Origin: Leishmania mexicana MHOM/GT/2001/U1103 | Taxonomy: Eukaryota; Euglenozoa; Kinetoplastea; Trypanosomatida; Trypanosomatidae | NCBI RefSeq assembly: GCF_000234665.1 | Contig: NC_018308.1 | Coordinates: forward strand, 340,920-404,919 | DNA length: 64,000 nucleotides | Direction of reading: 5' to 3' | Position numbers and translations under genes: made by a program | The notes under the pieces: generated by a model | The model's database searches: none | What the model saw: the letters and a program-made list of their open reading frames with translations, nothing else | Told to the model about the DNA's origin: nothing | Part shown: piece by piece, positions 9,701-19,242 of the stretch | Numbering within the stretch: position 1 is the first letter of the stretch | How the letters are laid out: each line of letters opens with the position of its first letter

Positions 9701-10494
9701 ATGAAGGCGCCGTAGCGTTGCGTGTGGAACGTCACGCGCGTCTGACGCAGACGCGGAAGTGCGGAGAAGGGGGGCGGGTGAGGGTGGGGCCAGCACTCCG
9801 GCTGACATGGCCTCTCTGTTGCTGGTGTGGTGTCTGAGCGGCTTGGCGGCGGTTGAGCCTCGCTCCTGAACCCTTCCGCCGGCTGCTCGGATACCACCGG
9901 CGACTCGCTCGAGTCGGCGATGCCGTCTTCCTCCTCCAAGTCCTCGCTGCATTCCGGCACGTACTGCGACTGCTGCGCATGGTGGTCATCGGCTCGGCCC
10001 ACCCGCACCTCGCCGAGCACATCTACGTCGTGGTCGCGGCCAGCCCCTTCATCTTCCTGGTCGCTGGGAGAGGCAGCATCGTCGTCGCCGTGGGAGCCGG
10101 CGGCCGTCGCAGACGCGTTGGCGACCGAGGGAGTCACACCACCGCGACCACTGCGGTCATTAGGCGACGCAGCGTCGGCCTGCGACGTGTAGAGGGCAAA
10201 GAAGTCGTCCCGGAGCTCCTGAGTTTGCCTTGTCTCGCACAGGTCAACGTCCGCGTCGCCGCGGGATCGAAGGTGGTCATGGCCACCGCCGTGCGGTGAG
10301 GAGGCGACGGGAAACCTCGAGAGCGACGGCTCCGCAGTGGGCCGACTTCTCCCAAGATGGCCTGCCTGCACCGTTCGTGCGTCTTCCAGCACCGTGCAGA
10401 GTTCGTCGCCGTCGTCATTGGCGAGCCCATTAGCGTCCCAAGGCATCTGTGCCAGTTGACCGGGCACGACGCCTCTAGTGTGGCGCTGCGACAT
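6778..10494 (-). CDS. Large SET-domain protein (putative protein lysine methyltransferase), 1238 residues
   Basis: Start chosen at MSQRHTRGVVPGQLAQMP, because upstream codons are low-complexity. The first 250 residues are acidic and Ser-rich. A first folded block includes RYGAFIKAYLGLSDAEVEQA, and another includes YEQHRLDAAWKTY-like helices. SET hallmarks come in order: an N-terminal SET strand region near residue 625 (GVVASAWLPYGTCLLYCGP); the cofactor-pocket histidine motif GLTRYINHRYNTSRFGNVE near residue 720; and the closing TDIPPGTSLLAWTYGEDYD near residue 878. About 155 residues separate the last two, far more than usual, because of an Ala/Arg/Lys-rich insert (KRPYHRRRVQRAKKG). No post-SET cysteines are seen. 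The remaining 360 residues hold a basic patch (GPQKGRRRVGRPPSAHSKR) and a Ser/Gly-rich tail. Substrate unknown; nuclear location is inferred. Confidence 0.8.
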   Translation of the reverse strand: MSQRHTRGVVPGQLAQMPWDANGLANDDGDELCTVLEDARTVQAGHLGRSRPTAEPSLSRFPVASSPHGGGHDHLRSRGDADVDLCETRQTQELRDDFFALYTSQADAASPNDRSGRGGVTPSVANASATAAGSHGDDDAASPSDQEDEGAGRDHDVDVLGEVRVGRADDHHAQQSQYVPECSEDLEEEDGIADSSESPVVSEQPAEGFRSEAQPPPSRSDTTPATERPCQPECWPHPHPPPFSALPRLRQTRVTFHTQRYGAFIKAYLGLSDAEVEQAQRRGRGICMIGVRKAPPSSWHLAASASYSTPFSPPSSSSPAAGAAGYTFQPMHRRHLHHGFVEPVKVQRSFLRHSVLAVEGDAVFSELMDRAELLYAVEQHRLDAAWKTYAHDTGAAGEDAAAAAATAVPGTPAQPPLYPQFRKLPRVTEPYLRPNARCIALHYGLPDRAASDSSDGSAGKMATDTAAVKPREGEGEEGKPHTHRTSSTSAPANPYPRASLMAVVCTTRLEEGEEIYVSLESYYRCLDEVSWYRRCYSELNKRCGCPDGVVTPCAAAEGGSGMNEPTAGQEDLTGNVYTGVKPFPEWPADLAYYHGVGRRHASYVAEAAFPFTLVSLAPAPELGDNQKGVVASAWLPYGTCLLYCGPAVATRKVERLVSERALRGDNTVDRTTTTVKHEAQAHSAAEEDDLSFATDDTYALGLGPHGVCFGQGLTRYINHRYNTSRFGNVELCSVILSVPSEFASAHGTAAAPADGPEELKNPGERVTAKSAGVDASSSLTAEERVQVARAATAKRPYHRRRVQRAKKGPPPPVVAASGAVAAPAAAVDDRLAAMYAKPKRRPPRRRAPCLFLEERSFFVTVPFFLVTTDIPPGTSLLAWTYGEDYDAKLERQAVAEGHVVPYADAVLLNRRLAASPATGCRFQRYNGDYRFAVGVGDVVWRRRPVRLGMPSSSVDCAGGHAIVDVYVPPPEEDLFVVVQTLRSSVERVLLRPLERVPLTSRQLGTLLREQHLDDYVSPHAPSNARLGPQKGRRRVGRPPSAHSKRQRAAVLTYDWAAHWAVFRLTDISALAPAPFAGTSSCLTPHALSRYEEALRTCVVATTDSVGLLLMDIDYSAVHRTGDTGGEAGNTGAPRRITGSLQGPTTRASSGSGGGPNAKQCTGRGGESAAHRHILVNLDDLHHATALVRTSPGRAAAVPTLCSGLMWPLYCMSQKPRAAAAAAFGASHDVPRARPGSRM

Positions 10495-11141
10495 GCGATG
10501 CAGGGACGAGAGGTGCAGGGGAGGGGGAGGTGGTGAGGGCGGCTTCCATCTATGAAGGGGACAGAATGTCTGAGGGTGCGCGCGCTTGTGTGCCATGCAG
10601 GGTGGAACCACTGAGAAGGGCGTGGTGCACTGTGACGTGGCGTCGCCACCGCGTGAATCGCAGGCCTCGATGGATGATATCTCCGCGGGGGTTCGGGTAT
10701 GGTGATGTGGCTGTGGATGCGCGTGGAAGAGTAGAGGCGAGCAGGAGAGTGGTAATCGATGAGATGGTGGGGCGGGAAGGGGAAAGGGCGAGAGTAAGAC
10801 GGAGGCCATCGGTGCGTGCACCTTCCCCCTCCTCGTACGCACGCACGCACGTGGGCGCACCCGGCCGAGGCTCTGCATCCATCACACGGGATGAGAGAAG
10901 TGAGGCTGGCTATATAAGGCGAAGGTGAAACGAAGCCAGTCAACCACCATTACGAAGACCGCGGCGTGCAGGGGGAGAGCTCCCCCTCCCCCACATACCC
11001 ACACGCGCGCACACACAGACTCGACAGCAGTGCAGCCCCGCGACGGCTTCAGCAGTCGAGTAAGGGAGCGGCAGGTAGGAGAGAGCGATCGATGGCCGCG
11101 TGTAAGACCTAGGGAGGAGCTCCGCCGTGGCGCCCTTTCTC
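10495..11141. other. Intergenic region, 10495-11141
   Basis: Purine-rich plus strand at about 10516-10545 gives a pyrimidine tract just 5' of the SET gene, a likely trans-splicing tract. TATATAA near 10911 should not be read as a promoter, since trypanosomatid protein genes do not use TATA boxes. No gene seen. Confidence 0.6.
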
Positions 11142-12020
11142 CTACTCGTCGTCGAGGAACATCGAAGTTTGCCGCGCCGATGCCGCGGACGGAGACGGGC
11201 CCGCTTGTGAGCCGTTATCACCGGCCCCTTTGCTGACAGCCACGTTGCTGAAGCCGCGGCCTGCACGGTTGCGGCGGTCGAGGCTCAGACTCGCTCCGTC
11301 CTGCTGCAGCAGCTCCACCTCGCGCTTGATGCGGTAGCGCTTGATGTCCGATTTGCCGTACTTGTCCACGTCCATGCCGTGCTTCTCGAACTCGGCAAAG
11401 AGGAACTTGTGCAGGTAATCCTCCAGGCTCTCCTCAGCGGTGGGGGCCCGAACGTGGTAGCTCAGCTTGCGCAGGCATTCCGCCATGGCCTTGCAGCGCT
11501 CGGCCACGGACACTGCCGAGGAGGGCGCTGCAGACGCCTGCTGATCTTTCAGAGCAACCCCGTCCACCTCTTCCACACGCGCGCTCTTCTTCTTTGGCTC
11601 CTCTGCGTCGTCGTCGTCATCCTCCTCGTCGTCGTCGTCGTCATCTGAATCGAAGCCGTCATCGTCAGAGCTGGATGCTGCGTCCTCCTCCTCCGCCTCG
11701 TCTTCGTCAGAATCTCCCTCGTCAGAGTCTTCGTCTGATGTGTTGCTGTCATCGTCATCCTCGTCATCCTCGTCACTGGCGTCGCCGTTCGCCGCCCCCG
11801 CTGTGGCAGCCTTCTCCTTTTCGATCATCAGCTTCATGACGGTGTCAGCGATAAACGTCGAACGGCTTTCCACGTACGCCTCCGGGTACGCGTCACCATA
11901 CTTGGCGCGCAGAAGCTTCTGCACGACCGCCGCTGGCAGCGTCTTGTTGACTGGCAGACGACTCACCATGACGCGAAGCAGTTCCGTGAGCTTCTCATCC
12001 AGTGCGGCGTCCGAAGACAT
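11142..12020 (-). CDS. Acidic nuclear-type protein with a DEK_C/HIRIP3-like layout, 292 residues
   Basis: Start at MSSDAALDEKLTELLRVMVS. The nine codons above it are CVCV-type UTR sequence. Residues 1-65 form a helical block (LPAAVVQKLLRAKYGDAYPE, STFIADTVMKLMIEKE) resembling the small DEK C-terminal fold. Residues 75-150 are nearly all Asp, Glu and Ser. Residues 170-245 form a second folded block (SLEDYLHKFLFAEFEKHGMD, KSDIKRYRIKREVELLQ). The tail has RRNRAGRGFSNVAVSKG. A helical head, long acid tract and short conserved tail is typical of histone chaperones and related nuclear proteins such as HIRIP3. That assignment is inference from architecture, not clear homology. Confidence 0.82.
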   Translation of the reverse strand: MSSDAALDEKLTELLRVMVSRLPVNKTLPAAVVQKLLRAKYGDAYPEAYVESRSTFIADTVMKLMIEKEKAATAGAANGDASDEDDEDDDDSNTSDEDSDEGDSDEDEAEEEDAASSSDDDGFDSDDDDDDEEDDDDDAEEPKKKSARVEEVDGVALKDQQASAAPSSAVSVAERCKAMAECLRKLSYHVRAPTAEESLEDYLHKFLFAEFEKHGMDVDKYGKSDIKRYRIKREVELLQQDGASLSLDRRNRAGRGFSNVAVSKGAGDNGSQAGPSPSAASARQTSMFLDDE

Positions 12021-13013
12021 CGGCTTCTCTTTCACACACACACACACACAGATGAGGAGGAAGGGAAGCGAAATATCGAGAGCACGCCCGACTCACAAGC
12101 GAAGGGGGAGGGGCGAAGGGCAAGACACGGCGTCGCCCGGATACACTCTTGTATAGCTGCAGCTGGGCAGATGACCGAGTGGGCGGTGGCGGAGGAGAGG
12201 AATGGACTTGAGCCACCTCTCTGTGCGTGTGCGTGTGTGTGCGTACGTGTGTGCGCGACTCGTCGTGTATCTGTCGCTCTCTTCCTCTATGAAAACGGAG
12301 TGGCTGCCTGTGCGCGTGCGTGCAGGTGAGGGTGGGCTGGCGCATGTGCCAAGGCGAAGCAGGAAGGGCAACGTGGGAAGGGGGCAGATGACGTATAGCA
12401 TGGAGCTGAGAGCGAAGGACAGGCGCACACACAGAGAGCGAGAGAGAGAGAGGCTTCCTCGTCATGTGAGGACCGCGCGTGAGAGCAGGGCGAGCGGTCG
12501 CCACGCTTCGGATGGAGGCGCAGATACTGTGGTATGTGTGTGTGTGTGTGTGTGTAGGCAGCACCAGCACTTCAGAAGACAGAAGAGGCGCGAGGCGGAG
12601 AGGAGAAGCGGCGGCGGGCGCGCCGGCTCACACGCTGCCTGTTCTCCGGCCGTGCTCCCTCCCTGCAGATAAGGTGGAGAGGCGGCTTCGACTGTAGGAC
12701 TGCAATCAGACTTCAACATTGGGCCCGCGCCCCCGTGGACGTCGTCGTCGTCATCGACATCGGCGAGCATCGCCAAGAGGCCTGCTTGGGGAACAGAACA
12801 GAGCAGCGGAGAGACGCAGTGCGCAACAAAGCGCACACGCACGCGCAGGGGAGCGAAGGAAAGTGTAGCTGACACGCTGCTGCGTGCCTCCCCTCCCCTC
12901 CTCCTCCACCTCAGCGATCACAGAACCAAGCACGCCGACACCACAGCAGCTCACACCTGTGCGCGGGGGACTGGTGCACCTCACAACGCCTTGTTCGTGG
13001 AGCACAGCGTACT
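12021..13013. other. Intergenic region, 12021-13013
   Basis: (CA)n at about 12033-12050, a GA repeat near 12438-12452, (GT)n at about 12536-12556 and a GTC-type triplet stretch near 12737-12755. The minus-strand frame at 12462-12875 is low-complexity and not accepted as a gene. Confidence 0.65.
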
Positions 13014-16000
13014 CTAGTTGAACAGCGACGTCACATCGCCCGGCAGCGACGGCGTCGCGGGTGTTTGGTGAGCACTCGAGAATGCGTTACCAACGCTGCT
13101 GTCTCTTGTGTCACCCTCGGCGACGCTCCGGCTGCCGTTCCACGCCATCGCAGCGCCTGCCTCAGAAGCCGGCTCTTGCGCGATGACGCGCGGGAGCGAC
13201 GGCGTTGCCGTCCTGTAAGCCACCGGTATGGACGCGGTGGGGAACCCGGGAGCGCCATTGTCGTGCATCGTCGAAGACGACGAGGTGGAACCGAAGAGGG
13301 CTGTCAGAGGCGAGGAGATCGGGGCACTCGGCCTTGCCGGCACACCTGCGGCTTCAGTGAACTGCAGAAAGCCCCAGTGCTGTTTCGTCGGCGCCTCGCC
13401 ACCAGCGGAGGCGAAGACATTCGGCGATGGCGACTTCCAGGCCGAAGTAGCTCCACGGCCGTTGATGCTCGCTGAGCTGCGGAGCTCGAGTGGGGCGGCC
13501 GCGCTGTTGGCGCGTGACCCTGCCCGCGTCGGCAGCACACCGTCCACCTCGTCCCTGCCGCCTTCGCTATGGGAGCGCTGCGACTGGTCACCGAGTATCC
13601 CATGCTTCGTGTAGCTCGGCGGCAGCGACGGCGCAGCCGAGTCCGCCGTCTCCAGCCGCGCGCTGAGTTCCTTCATCCTGTGCCGCAGCGAGTTGACGAG
13701 CAGGTCTTTGCGGGTGATCATGCCCGCCACAGTGTCACCGTCGACGACAACCATGTGCCGCAAGCCCATCATGCGGAAGGTCTGGTACGTCATCTGCAAG
13801 TTGAAGAAGGGTGGGATCACCCATGGGCTGCGGTTCACGATAAGGGAGAGGTCGAGGACGGGCGGCAGGCGGTTTTCGCTGATGAAGGAGTCGCTCTCGG
13901 CCCCCACCTCCGCCCCGCCCGGGATACCGTCCGGCATGTGCGTCCGAACCCACTCGTAGCGGTCCGAGGTTCGAAAGAAAAGGCGACTCTTCTGCCATGT
14001 CCACTGCGTCCAGGAGAGGTGGCGGATGGCCAGCACGCACGGTGCAAGGCGGCCGCCAAAGCCGTCGCTGTCTTTCGCTGTCAGCGGCACCGTGGTCAGC
14101 GGCGATGTCGTCGACACCGACTCGTTGTACTCCTGCAGCTGGGGAAGAGTGAAATACACCTGAAGATCCTCGCGAGTGACGAGGCCCACAAACTTGTAGC
14201 GCACGTGCGCCGCTGTTGCGGATGCGTTCTCCGCAGATCGAGGTGCGGGCGCACCAGCCGGGGCGACGGGTGGAGCGCTGGCTTCGCCGGACCCGCGCTT
14301 CGTGCCGTCCAGCTTGCGCAGGGCGAATGAGCTGGCAGACTCTCTTGGCGGGGACGTCGCCTTCTTGTCATCATCGCCGTCAGCGGCGGCATCGTCGATC
14401 GAAACGGCCTCTACGACGGGGAAGGCGTGGTGCGTGCTGTCGCGCAGAGCGGCCAGCACCACCTCTGTACGTTCGCGCATCCGCAGCGTCACCACCTCAG
14501 ACGCCATAACGTCCGCCGCCGTCAGCTGCTCAAACTCCGGCTTCACAATGTTTGGTGGCAGGTAGGGGACGCTGTCCATGAGCAGCATCTGGTGGTACAG
14601 CGGCTCGCACAGCCAATCCGCCGTTGTCTTGGACATGACGATTGCCACCATGACAGGTAGCAGGTAGTGCAGCTCCGCCGACAGCTCGACCATGATGACG
14701 CAGATGGCCATAGACATGCGCGAGGTGCCGGCGAGGAAGGCGCCGGCGCCGATGAGGGCGAAGACACCGGGGTCCATCCACGCATCAGCCGCCGCGTAGC
14801 CACGCGGCACGCCAGGGATCTTCGTGACCCCGATATGAAACATGAGCAGACCGAACAGGCGGCCAAAGACGGCGCCAAGCACGAGGCTGGGCACGACAAG
14901 ACCACCCGACACGGACGTACCGCTGGCCATGCAGGCAGAGGCGAAGTAGATGAGAAAGTACACGATCAGCGTCATCACAGGGAACTCCCCGGCCGTCTGC
15001 CGCGAGAAGAGATGGCGGATCGTGTTCTTGCCAGAGGCCATGTTGAGCGTGCCGAGCGGCGAGTACGTCTTGGGCTTGGCGCAGGTGTTGTTGAAGAGGC
15101 GCCACCCGCCCTCTGTGCCCCACTGTTGCACTGTCTCGTTGATAGTGCCGATGTCGTGCAGTTCGGCGCACGGGGAGACGAGGGAGAGGACGTACGTGCA
15201 GCTGGAGAAGACGGCGCCGACCACGACCGGCTCGAGGAAGCGGCGGAACTGGTAGGGGCGTAGCACGCGGCGCCGCCACTTGATAAGGATGAGGTTTGCT
15301 TTCGTGAAGAAGGCAGCCAGGGAGCCCATGATGATGCCGAGGAACAGCGAGGGAATGATGGACACCAGGTTCAGCTGTATGGTGATGTTGACCTCGAACA
15401 ACACGGCGGCCGTGTTCGAGACCCAGCCCAGCAGCCGCCGGCCCTCGACGATAGAGTTGATGATGGTGCTAAAGGTGAAGCACAGCATCGTGGCGAGGAA
15501 GATCTGCCCGTTGGAGCTCTGGTCCCAAAAACTGCTGACCTCCTCCATGACGAAGAGCAGGCCTCCGATTGGGGCACCAAAGGCAACGGACACGCCGCAC
15601 GCCGCACCGGCCGTTATAAAGTCGCGGCGATCCTTGTTGTTGCGGAACGCCTGGAACATCGATGTTTGAAACCCAAGGGTGCGGCTGCGGCCCTGCGTCA
15701 CGCCCGCCCCAGTGATAGCACCGAGGTGAATGAGAGGCGCCTCCAACCCCACGGGCAGCCCACCCGCGACGGCGCAGATGCACGAGATGGCCTTCGCGAT
15801 AAAGGTGCGCAGGTTCATGGCTTTGCGGAGATGGACGCCGTTGAGGTACGCCATCACATCAGGGATGCCACCGCCCGACGCGGCGGGCTCGAAGTACACC
15901 ACGACGCCAGCGGCGATCGCCACAAGCACGACGGAGCCGATGAGCGTGTACAAGAGCCCCTGAAGATTGCCGATGGACCGGTGCCGTTGGCTTGTCATGA

Positions 16001-16538
16001 TGCGGTACAGCACCTCGGCGCGGTACTTCTCCAGAATGTCGACGGCGTACGACACGACTGTGGCCACGACACCAACGGAGAGGGCGATCAAGACGTGCAA
16101 CAGCCATCGCAGCGTGACGTGGCGCTCCGTCGTGTCCATCTGGAGCCGAGCGAAGCTCTCGGCCATGCTGCCAAGGGGATAGCTGACGCTGTAGCGCGTG
16201 CGCCCCTCACTGCCGCTGTCCGCCTCGTGTGAAACGCTGCCGTTCACCTCTGCCGTCCGTGACGCGGTGGCCGCGTCGCCCTCCCTGTATTGCTGCCGCC
16301 GGCCCTCTTGGCTCTCTCGTAGATATTCAACGTACATATCCGGGTAGGGCTTGTAGTAGTCCAGGCTCTCGAAGCTCGCCTGCTTCTCCAGTTCCGCTGG
16401 TGTCAGATACTCCGTGTGCATCGTGTTCGGGTTCGCCGTCTCGCACAGCGCACGCCAGAACCACTCCAGCCAGCTCTGGCGGTAGTGCAGCGGCGGCCCC
16501 GCGACCGCGCCCTCAAAGTCGCCCGGCGACAGCTGCAT
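13014..16538 (-). CDS. CLC-family chloride channel or Cl-/H+ exchanger with two CBS domains, 1174 residues
   Basis: Membrane chloride transporter, most like the endolysosomal CLC-6/7 branch. Start at MQLSPGDFEGAVAGPPLHYR. The cytosolic head has LDYYKPYPDMYVEYLRE. Membrane helices begin near residue 140. Anion-path motifs are GGGIPDVMAYLNGV (about 220), GGLPVGLEAPLIHLGA (about 264), GAPIGGLLFVMEEVSSFWDQ (about 325) and SGTSVSGGLVVPSLVLGAVF (about 540). The gating glutamate is kept but its surroundings are GLEAP instead of GKEGP, and the GxFxP phenylalanine is Val. The second Glu of MEE, the proton glutamate of exchangers, is present, favouring a Cl-/H+ antiporter. CBS1 lies near residue 670 (LTAADVMASEVVTLRMRERT) and CBS2 near 915 (MGLRHMVVVDGDTVAGMITR), separated by a long variable linker. 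The last 200 residues are Ser/Ala-rich and probably disordered. Confidence 0.93.
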   Translation of the reverse strand: MQLSPGDFEGAVAGPPLHYRQSWLEWFWRALCETANPNTMHTEYLTPAELEKQASFESLDYYKPYPDMYVEYLRESQEGRRQQYREGDAATASRTAEVNGSVSHEADSGSEGRTRYSVSYPLGSMAESFARLQMDTTERHVTLRWLLHVLIALSVGVVATVVSYAVDILEKYRAEVLYRIMTSQRHRSIGNLQGLLYTLIGSVVLVAIAAGVVVYFEPAASGGGIPDVMAYLNGVHLRKAMNLRTFIAKAISCICAVAGGLPVGLEAPLIHLGAITGAGVTQGRSRTLGFQTSMFQAFRNNKDRRDFITAGAACGVSVAFGAPIGGLLFVMEEVSSFWDQSSNGQIFLATMLCFTFSTIINSIVEGRRLLGWVSNTAAVLFEVNITIQLNLVSIIPSLFLGIIMGSLAAFFTKANLILIKWRRRVLRPYQFRRFLEPVVVGAVFSSCTYVLSLVSPCAELHDIGTINETVQQWGTEGGWRLFNNTCAKPKTYSPLGTLNMASGKNTIRHLFSRQTAGEFPVMTLIVYFLIYFASACMASGTSVSGGLVVPSLVLGAVFGRLFGLLMFHIGVTKIPGVPRGYAAADAWMDPGVFALIGAGAFLAGTSRMSMAICVIMVELSAELHYLLPVMVAIVMSKTTADWLCEPLYHQMLLMDSVPYLPPNIVKPEFEQLTAADVMASEVVTLRMRERTEVVLAALRDSTHHAFPVVEAVSIDDAAADGDDDKKATSPPRESASSFALRKLDGTKRGSGEASAPPVAPAGAPAPRSAENASATAAHVRYKFVGLVTREDLQVYFTLPQLQEYNESVSTTSPLTTVPLTAKDSDGFGGRLAPCVLAIRHLSWTQWTWQKSRLFFRTSDRYEWVRTHMPDGIPGGAEVGAESDSFISENRLPPVLDLSLIVNRSPWVIPPFFNLQMTYQTFRMMGLRHMVVVDGDTVAGMITRKDLLVNSLRHRMKELSARLETADSAAPSLPPSYTKHGILGDQSQRSHSEGGRDEVDGVLPTRAGSRANSAAAPLELRSSASINGRGATSAWKSPSPNVFASAGGEAPTKQHWGFLQFTEAAGVPARPSAPISSPLTALFGSTSSSSTMHDNGAPGFPTASIPVAYRTATPSLPRVIAQEPASEAGAAMAWNGSRSVAEGDTRDSSVGNAFSSAHQTPATPSLPGDVTSLFN

Positions 16539-18019
16539 GGTAGCCAGCGTTGCCTGGTGAGGCCACGTGTTGCGCTTCCAGTGCCTACTTGCGTGCCGAC
16601 GCGAACCTGCGCGTCTGACAGGAAACGAACGGGGGCACGTCCACGCACGCACACAAACTCGAGCCGGCACGGGAAATACGTGCGCCCGTGTAGGCGTGTA
16701 CGCACGTCTGGCGTCTGCACGATGGTTGATGCGCTCACAAGAGGACGCTGACGTCTGCTAAAGGAAGCACGGTGACTAATAAAAATTGTTGGGGGAAGAA
16801 GAAAGTGTGTGCGTGTGTGCTGATAAGCCAGACAGGCGACACCGAGGGATCGCGAGGGGGGAGGGGCGCGCGCGAGGAGCGGGCTTTAAGAAGAAAAGGC
16901 GCTAAGGTCTGCAGGAGGGAGGGAGGGAGGGGGGGGGTGAGCGGGAGAAGGTGGGGCGTGATGCAGAGGTGGCGCCAAGGACAACACAGAGCCGAAGGTG
17001 AGCACACACGGACACACGGACGCACGTAGGCAGAATGAGAAGTGAAGGGGGGGGGGTGGGTGGGAGCAAGAGAGAATATCGGCCGCAGCCGCCAGCAAGA
17101 GCACAGCAGGCGGCCTGGGATGGAGTGGGGGATGCTTCTTCTTTTTTTTTAGCTCGTACGGAAGCCGTGACGGACAAAGCCATGCGCGTACGCGCAGCCC
17201 CGTGGACGTGCGCGTGTATGTGTTGGGCAGATGGAGGAGTAGGGGGAGAGGGAGGGAGGGAGGGAGGGAGGGAGGGGGGGGGCGCGTATGCACGGCGGTG
17301 GGTGATCATCGTAGAGCACACCATCAAAGCCGAAAGAGGAGCGTGAGGGGGACTCTGCACCGTAAGACTCTATACACGGCAGAGGGGAGGGGGCAACACC
17401 GGCCCAGAACTGCACGCGCCCTTACGCGTCTCGTGCTCCTACCGCGGGTTTTCCCCGGGGGTCCATGGCGGATCTCCAGACGTGGTGAGCCTCCCCATAC
17501 GCCCTTGCGCCAGTTGCAGTGCGCCGCGTCATAGCTGCGGCAAGGGTGAGGACCTTGCTTTAGGGGGTCGATACCGGCCCTCGTCGGCATGCGCACACAC
17601 AGACGTGCCCCGTGTGGTCAGCGGTGCCCTTCTCTTCTTATCCTGTCGATCCCCATCGATACAGCAGCATCCATTCGGCAGCTGCCAGTTGCTGCAACGA
17701 CGGCGCAGCACTAGCAATGACAAACTGCGCTTATCGCCCGCCCAAGTCTTAGCGAATGCCGTAACCCCAGCCATACACACACACACACATGAGCACGCAC
17801 GTCCGCCGAAGCGAAGAGGGATGATGGGGCAGGGGCCACCAGTGGTGGTGGTGGTGGGGGGGGGGAGGAGGGGTGAGGCAGATCGCGTTAGCGCGAACAG
17901 GCTGTGGCAGTCGAAGGTAGGAGTGAGGGGGGGGGGCGGGAGAGGCGGCGCGGTCTTCGACCTTCAGTGCCCGTACGTGCCTCTCCGCCGCCTCCTCTCT
18001 CTCGCGCGCCGCACATCTC
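16539..18019. other. Intergenic region, 16539-18019
   Basis: About 1.5 kb without a gene. Notable are a GGGA tandem repeat at about 17249-17279, G runs near 16928-16936, 17047-17053 and 17857-17863, and a T run at 17142-17150. All nearby frames are low-complexity. Confidence 0.65.
17249..17281. repeat. (GGGA)n tandem repeat with terminal G run
   Basis: Plus-strand GGGA units repeat about six times and end in an uninterrupted G run. The C-rich complement is in the transcript, so any G-quadruplex would form on the DNA non-template strand. Confidence 0.8.
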
Positions 18020-18694
18020 CTATTTTGTGCGCTTGCGGATGACGTAGCGATCCACCGCGGCCTTGCCGCCCTTGTCGTTGAGGCGCGAGAAGGTGTCTGC
18101 TGTCATCGCACGCTTCACCTCGGCCCGCTTCGGGAAGTACGGCTTTGCCTTTCTGCCGGCCTTCACGGCCAGCACCTCCCTCCGCAGAAGCTCCTTCTTC
18201 ACGCTCGATCGCCGATCCTTGACGGAGGCATCGCGCGTCTTGGACACGTACAGCTGCGAGGCGCGCTGAAGCTGCTCAAGTTCCGTGTAGAGTCGCTGTG
18301 GCGGTGCCAGCTTCAACTCCCGCAGCTCGCGCTGATGGTCCTCGCCGAAGACCTCCTGCTCGTAGTCGGACAAGTCGTACTCGTCGAGGTCCTCGCCGGC
18401 CTCCTCCAGTTCGCAGCGGCGAATGACGCACCTGAGGCACTTGATGCGGAAGCGCCGCTCCGCCTCTTCCTTCTCCTCCGCCTCGCGTAGGAAGCCGTAA
18501 TTCTGCTCGAACATGCGTTTATCCGCGCGACCGAACATCGGGTCAAAGCGCGGGTCAACACGCCGCTGCGCCACTGCGGACTTGGCAGACGATGCGGCAG
18601 AAAAGTTGGTGTTGGCCCCACGCGACGACGACGACGTCGTCCGACGCGGCCGCTTATGTGCGTCATGCGCCGGTGGAGGGCCGTCGTCGCTCAT
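18020..18694 (-). CDS. RRP36: rRNA-processing protein RRP36 homologue, 224 residues
   Basis: Nucleolar factor of the small-subunit processome, needed in yeast and human for early cleavages of pre-rRNA toward 18S. Start at MSDDGPPPAHDAHKRPRRTT; 75 upstream codons are UTR-like. The first 60 residues are Ser/Arg-rich. Family signatures follow: RRVDPRFDPMFGRADKRMFE then NYGFLREAEE near residues 45-75, a charged coiled-coil middle (EDLDEYDLSDYEQEVFGEDH), and the diagnostic C-terminus KAGRKAKPYFPKRAEVKRAM with DTFSRLNDKGGKAAVDRYV and a basic end RKRTK. Length and block order match RRP36 (DUF947). Confidence 0.85.
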   Translation of the reverse strand: MSDDGPPPAHDAHKRPRRTTSSSSRGANTNFSAASSAKSAVAQRRVDPRFDPMFGRADKRMFEQNYGFLREAEEKEEAERRFRIKCLRCVIRRCELEEAGEDLDEYDLSDYEQEVFGEDHQRELRELKLAPPQRLYTELEQLQRASQLYVSKTRDASVKDRRSSVKKELLRREVLAVKAGRKAKPYFPKRAEVKRAMTADTFSRLNDKGGKAAVDRYVIRKRTK

Positions 18695-19221
18695 GAGGGA
18701 CGATGAGCTGTCGAGATGCCGCTGAAGAGATGCAAACAACGACGAGGCACACAGGGAGGAGGAGGAGGGAGAGCGAGAGAGAGGGGAGAACTGGTTGTCT
18801 TCCGCTGGATGCCGCATACACCACACACACACACACACACACGGAAGCCTGGTGGATGCGACAGAGAGATCGGTGCGTGCGAGCTTGTCTTCGTATGCGG
18901 GGCATGTGGAGGACGACACAGGTGAGGCCCCTCCGCTACTACCGCTGCCATCGCGGCCGCGCGTTGCTCCTGCTCACATCCGCGCCACCGCTTGCTCTGG
19001 CACAGCAGCGGTGCCGCCGACGTTGAGTATCATGGCGCCAGGACCGCGAGGGGCGAGGGGACGGTATTGTATGCGCTGGGTTCGCTGTGCTTGCCGCGGC
19101 ACTCCCCTTTGTCAGGTATTGGAGTAAAGAAAGAATATCGCACGCGCATGGGACGTGCCATCGAGTCCGCAACATCGTCCTGATGAGAGCAGCAGCGGCG
19201 TCACGCCATGCAAACACGTAC

Positions 19222-19242
19222 ATATATATATATATATATATA
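19222..19242. repeat. (TA)n microsatellite
   Basis: Twenty-one bases of alternating A and T, unusual in this GC-rich DNA. A similar tract lies at 45640-45660. Confidence 0.9.

Noticed and set aside
10905..10918. TATATAA sequence as a promoter
   Set aside because: Protein genes in trypanosomatids are transcribed polycistronically and do not use TATA-box promoters.
12462..12875. Minus-strand frame of 137 codons between the acidic protein and CLC
   Set aside because: Driven by CA and GAC repeats with no plausible folded part.
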